Origin: an uncultured Eubacteriales bacterium
GTDB taxonomy: Bacteria > Bacillota > Clostridia > Oscillospirales > Oscillospiraceae
Direction of reading: 5' to 3'
Length of the DNA stretch: 9,078 bases
NCBI GenBank assembly: GCA_900550615.1
Contig: URSX01000070.1
Coordinates: 1 to 9,078 of the forward strand
The notes under the pieces were generated by a model. That model did not search any database. It had not been told where the DNA came from and saw only the letters and a program-made list of their open reading frames with translations. Made by a program: the position numbers and the translations under genes. Position 1 is the first letter of the stretch; each line of letters starts with the position of its first letter. This document shows, piece by piece, positions 5,796-9,078 of the stretch.

Positions 5796-8700
5796 TCACT
5801 TGATTTTCATTTCCTTGCTCAGCTCATTGAGGTTGGCCGTGAGCACCGTGGAAACGCCGCGCTCCTGCATGGTGATGCCATAGAGCACGTCCGCCTCCTC
5901 CATGGTGCCGCGCCGGTGGGTGATGACGATGAACTGAGTCTTGCCGGCGATGCGCCGCATATAGCGGGCGTAGCGCACCACGTTGGACTCGTCCAGTGCC
6001 GCCTCAATTTCGTCCATGACGCAAAACGGCGTGGGATGCACTTTCAAAATGGCGAAATACAGGGCGATGGCCACGAAGGCCTTCTCGCCGCCGGAGAGCA
6101 GAGAGAGGGTCTTCAGCTGCTTGCCAGGGGGCTGGGCCTTAATTTCAATGCCGCAGCGGAGGATGTCGTTCTCGTCCTCCAGCTCCAATGTTGCCCGGCC
6201 GCCGCCGAACAGCTCCAGGAAGGTCTCCTGGAAGCTCTGCTTGAGTATCTCAAACTGGGTGGCGAAGATCTCCGTCATCTGGCGGGTGATCTCCTCGATG
6301 ATGCCCAGCAGCTCCTCCTTGGCCTTCTCCACGTCGTTGCGCTGGTCGGAGAGGTAGGTATAGCGGGTGTTCACCCGGTCGAACTCCTCGATGGCGCCGA
6401 TGTTGATGGGGCCAAGGCCCTTGATCTCCCGGTTCAGCTCGGCGATGCGGCGGGTGGCCTTGGGGATGCTCTCCAGCTCCACACGCAGGGCCTGGGCATC
6501 GCTGTGGCTTAGCTCATACCGCTCCCACAGCTTATCCAGAATTTGCTTTTCCTCCAAAGCGCTGCCGTTTAATTTGCCCTCCAGGCGGGTGACCTCCCGC
6601 TCACAGTTGAGGAGTGTGTCGTTACAGGTGCGGCTGAGGCGGTCCGTCTGGCTGCGGCGGGTCTCCAGAGCCAGCTTCTCCTCCGAGAGCTTTTGCAGTG
6701 CCTGGCGGTGCTCCTCGATGCCGCTGCGCAGCTCTCCAGCCGCCTGCATCTGCTGCTCCTCCTCGGCCCGGGCCTGGGCCATGGCCTGCTCCATCCGGGC
6801 TCGCAGGCTCTCCCGGTCGGTATGCTCCCCTTCCAGGCTCTCCCGGAGCCGGGACAGGTCCTCCATACTGCGCCGGGCGCTGTCCTTCTCCGCCAGGAGG
6901 GCCGCCTGCCGGGTCTTTTTCTCCGTCAGCCGATCCGTCATTTCGCCCAGATCCTGCTGGGAGGCCTCCTGCCGGCGCTGGAGGGCCTCTATCTCCTCCC
7001 GGGTGGCTTCCACCCGGGTTTCAAACTCCGCGATGGTCTGGCGGATGGTATCCATCCGCCCGGCGTCGTCGGTGGTGCGCTTTTGCAGGTTTTCCTGCTG
7101 GATGCGCAGGCTCTCCTGCTGGTGGGTCAGGCTGTCCAGCAAAATATCGAAGTGATTCTTGCGGCCCTCCAGGGTCAGCACCCGGTCATTGGCCTGGCGC
7201 TGCTGGTCCCGGGCCACCTCCAGCTCGTACTGGGCCTTTTGCAGCTCCCGGTTGGCGCTCTCGGCCATGAGGGCGACATCCTGAAGCTGGGACTGGAGCT
7301 TTTTGCGCTTTTTCTCCAGCTGCTCCAGCTCCCCGGCCCGGGAGAGAATGCCGGCGTTGCGGCTGACGCTGCCGCCGGTCATGGAGCCGCCGGCGTTGAT
7401 GACCTGGCCGTCCAGAGTGACGATGCGGAAGCGGTTGTCGTGGCGCTTGGCCATCTGAATGCCGCAGTCCAGATCCTCCACCACCACGGTGGCACCCAGG
7501 AGATTGGCGATCACGCTGTCATAGCGCGCGTCACAGCGCACCAGATCCGAGGCAACGCCCACGAAGCCGTACTCGTTTTCCAGCCCGTTTTCCCGGAGGC
7601 TGCGGCCCCGGATGGTATCCAGAGGCAGGAAGGTGGCCCGGCCGCCGTCCCGCTGCTTCAGCAGACCGATGGCGTTCTTGCCGTCGTTTTTCGTGTCCAC
7701 CACGATGTGCTGCAGGGCACCGCCCAGGGCGATCTCAATGGCCACGCTGCAATCCTTGTCGGTATGGATGAGATTGCCCACCGGGCCGTGGACACCCGAA
7801 AGCGTCCGGGCCTCGGCGGCCCGCATGACGATCTTCACCGCCTTGGAAAAGCCCTCGTACTCCTTCTCCATCTCGCTGAGCAGGCGGATGCGGTCGGAGA
7901 GGGTCTTCTCCTCCAAGGTCAGCCGGTTTTTCTGTTCCAGACTCTCCCTGGCCCGGCGCTGGCGGCCCTCCATTTTCAGGCTGTGGCCGCCGATGACGTT
8001 GGAGGCGGCCTGCTCCTCTTCCCGGGCGGCCTGCAGCTCCTTTTCGTTCTCAGCGGCCTCCCTCTGGGCCTGGGTCAGCTTCTCTTGGGTCTGGGAAAGC
8101 TCGCTCTCCAGCTCCTGGGTGCGCTGGGCGATCTCGTCCGACCCGGCAGTAATAGCAGACAGCTCTGCCTGGGCCTGGGCCGCCCCAGCCACCTCCTGGG
8201 CCTCCCGGCGGCGCAGCTCCTCCAACTGGGCGGCAGATGCCGCTGCCGCGTCGGTGCTGCCGCGCATCTCCTCACAGAGCGCTGCCACTTCCTCCTCCAG
8301 CGTCCGGGCGGAGGAATCGATCTCCTCCATGCGGCGGGCCATGACCTGCATCTGCTCCTGGAGGGACTCCGTACGGCTGCGGCTCTCGCTCATCTCCCGA
8401 TCCATGCGCTCGATGGTCTCGGCGTGGTGGCAGGCCGTGGTGCGGGCCACGGCAGCGGCGGATTCATGCTCACCGATGGCGCTCTCCAGAGCGGAGATGC
8501 GGGCGCGCTTTTCCTCGGCGGCGCAGTCGTTTTCATGGAGCAGGCGGGAGCAATCCTCCGCCTGGGCATACACCTCATCCAGCTCCGCCTGGGCCTTTTT
8601 CTGATCGGCCTGGGCGGTTTCAAAATCCGATTGCAGCTTCAGACGGTCGGTTTTCAGCTTCTGGAGACTTTCAAGCCAGACGCTGATCTCCAGCGTGCGC

Positions 8701-9078
8701 AGCTCATCGTGGAGCACCAGGTAGCGCTTGGCCGTCTCCGCCTGCTTGCGCAGGGGCTCCACCTGCATCTCAAGCTCGGCGATCTTGTCGTTGATGCGCA
8801 CCAGATTCTCCTCCGTGCGCTGGAGCTTCCGCTCGGACTCCTCCTTGCGGTGGCGGTACTTGCTGATGCCCGCCGCCTCCTCGAAAACCTCCCGCCGATC
8901 GTCGCTGCGGACGGAGAGGATCTCGTCGATCTTGCCCTGGCCGATGATGGAATAGCCCTCCCGGCCCATGCCGGTGTCCATGAACAGCTCGTTCACGTCC
9001 TTGAGACGAACGGACTGGCGGTTGATGTAGTATTCCGACTCGCCGCTGCGGTAATAGCGGCGGGTCACCGCCACCTCC
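5796..9078 (-). CDS. smc: Chromosome segregation protein SMC (5' end beyond the window)
   Basis: About 1,093 residues of SMC, the ATPase of the Smc-ScpAB condensin that compacts and separates chromosomes. The frame stays open to the right edge (EVAVTRRYYRSG), so roughly the first 100 residues, including the Walker A loop, lie outside. Counting from the GTG codon at 9072-9074, the visible parts are: N-head remainder with Q-loop GQGKIDEIL at 45-53; a long coiled coil at about 75-410 rich in E, Q, R, A and L; the hinge at about 425-580 with GGSMTGGS (562-569); a returning coiled coil at about 580-880; and the C-head with signature LSGGEKA at 993-999, Walker B FCVMDEIEAALD at 1017-1028 and the switch-region VITHRRGTMEEAD. 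All visible ATPase elements are intact. The reported left-most GTG is an internal valine, not the start. In Firmicutes rnc often precedes smc, but that lies outside. Confidence 0.98.
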   Translation of the reverse strand, partial: EVAVTRRYYRSGESEYYINRQSVRLKDVNELFMDTGMGREGYSIIGQGKIDEILSVRSDDRREVFEEAAGISKYRHRKEESERKLQRTEENLVRINDKIAELEMQVEPLRKQAETAKRYLVLHDELRTLEISVWLESLQKLKTDRLKLQSDFETAQADQKKAQAELDEVYAQAEDCSRLLHENDCAAEEKRARISALESAIGEHESAAAVARTTACHHAETIERMDREMSESRSRTESLQEQMQVMARRMEEIDSSARTLEEEVAALCEEMRGSTDAAAASAAQLEELRRREAQEVAGAAQAQAELSAITAGSDEIAQRTQELESELSQTQEKLTQAQREAAENEKELQAAREEEQAASNVIGGHSLKMEGRQRRARESLEQKNRLTLEEKTLSDRIRLLSEMEKEYEGFSKAVKIVMRAAEARTLSGVHGPVGNLIHTDKDCSVAIEIALGGALQHIVVDTKNDGKNAIGLLKQRDGGRATFLPLDTIRGRSLRENGLENEYGFVGVASDLVRCDARYDSVIANLLGATVVVEDLDCGIQMAKRHDNRFRIVTLDGQVINAGGSMTGGSVSRNAGILSRAGELEQLEKKRKKLQSQLQDVALMAESANRELQKAQYELEVARDQQRQANDRVLTLEGRKNHFDILLDSLTHQQESLRIQQENLQKRTTDDAGRMDTIRQTIAEFETRVEATREEIEALQRRQEASQQDLGEMTDRLTEKKTRQAALLAEKDSARRSMEDLSRLRESLEGEHTDRESLRARMEQAMAQARAEEEQQMQAAGELRSGIEEHRQALQKLSEEKLALETRRSQTDRLSRTCNDTLLNCEREVTRLEGKLNGSALEEKQILDKLWERYELSHSDAQALRVELESIPKATRRIAELNREIKGLGPINIGAIEEFDRVNTRYTYLSDQRNDVEKAKEELLGIIEEITRQMTEIFATQFEILKQSFQETFLELFGGGRATLELEDENDILRCGIEIKAQPPGKQLKTLSLLSGGEKAFVAIALYFAILKVHPTPFCVMDEIEAALDESNVVRYARYMRRIAGKTQFIVITHRRGTMEEADVLYGITMQERGVSTVLTANLNELSKEMKIK

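Noticed and set aside
5583..6512. A 309-codon plus-strand open frame crossing the palindromic element
   Set aside because: Most of it is antisense to the conserved SMC C-terminal head and there is no ribosome binding site or domain; a GC-driven shadow.
7612..8604. A 330-codon serine-rich plus-strand open frame
   Set aside because: The serine and arginine runs are the reverse reading of the SMC coiled-coil codons; SMC is unmistakable on the other strand.
6598..8640. Repeated E/Q/A/R-rich segments that could suggest a tandem repeat
   Set aside because: They are the heptad pattern of the SMC coiled coil with no fixed DNA repeat unit.
1..9078. CRISPR arrays, tRNA or rRNA genes, transposases, phage genes, toxin-antitoxin or defence systems
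   Set aside because: I looked across both strands and saw no regularly spaced repeats, RNA gene structure or proteins of these types. The region is compact core genome.

Overview
This window reads as a chromosomal housekeeping region of a GC-rich Gram-positive anaerobe, most likely a member of the Clostridia of the Oscillospiraceae/Ruminococcaceae type. The reasons are the gene set and order (smc-ftsY as in Firmicutes), the NadD-YqeK and RsfS neighbourhood, an FtsY without a long acidic A domain, AGGAGG-type ribosome binding sites, and high GC. The genus cannot be fixed from this window alone.

Every supported gene lies on the minus strand, so the biological reading order runs from right to left. 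The right edge (5796-9078) holds most of smc, cut at its 5' end. A 286-bp gap (5510-5795) follows. It holds a compact GC-rich palindromic element with three internal hairpins, then a good sigma-A-type promoter and a strong ribosome binding site for ftsY. From ftsY (4640-5509) the genes are tightly packed: rph (3908-4624), rdgB (3305-3895), yhbY (2983-3303), a fused nadD-yqeK gene (1778-2980), rsfS (1410-1781) and a ROK-fold kinase-like gene (104-1420). Spacers are 15, 12, 1 and 2 bp, followed by overlaps of 4 and 11 bp. A strong, probably bidirectional terminator at about 53-101 ends the run.

The set serves growth functions: membrane targeting of ribosomes (FtsY), tRNA 3' processing (RNase PH), cleaning of the nucleotide pool (RdgB), large-subunit assembly (YhbY), NAD synthesis with probable Ap4A hydrolysis (NadD-YqeK), and ribosome silencing (RsfS). 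It joins into one run genes that sit at three separate loci in Bacillus subtilis. The last gene, a ROK-like protein with a 130-residue unassigned N-terminal region and no zinc motif, is the only member whose job is unclear.

No mobile element with a transposase, CRISPR array, tRNA, rRNA or defence system was seen. The items most worth a second look are the palindromic element between smc and ftsY, with a possible relative at the left edge, and the atypical ROK protein. I found no convincing evidence of a new multi-gene system.
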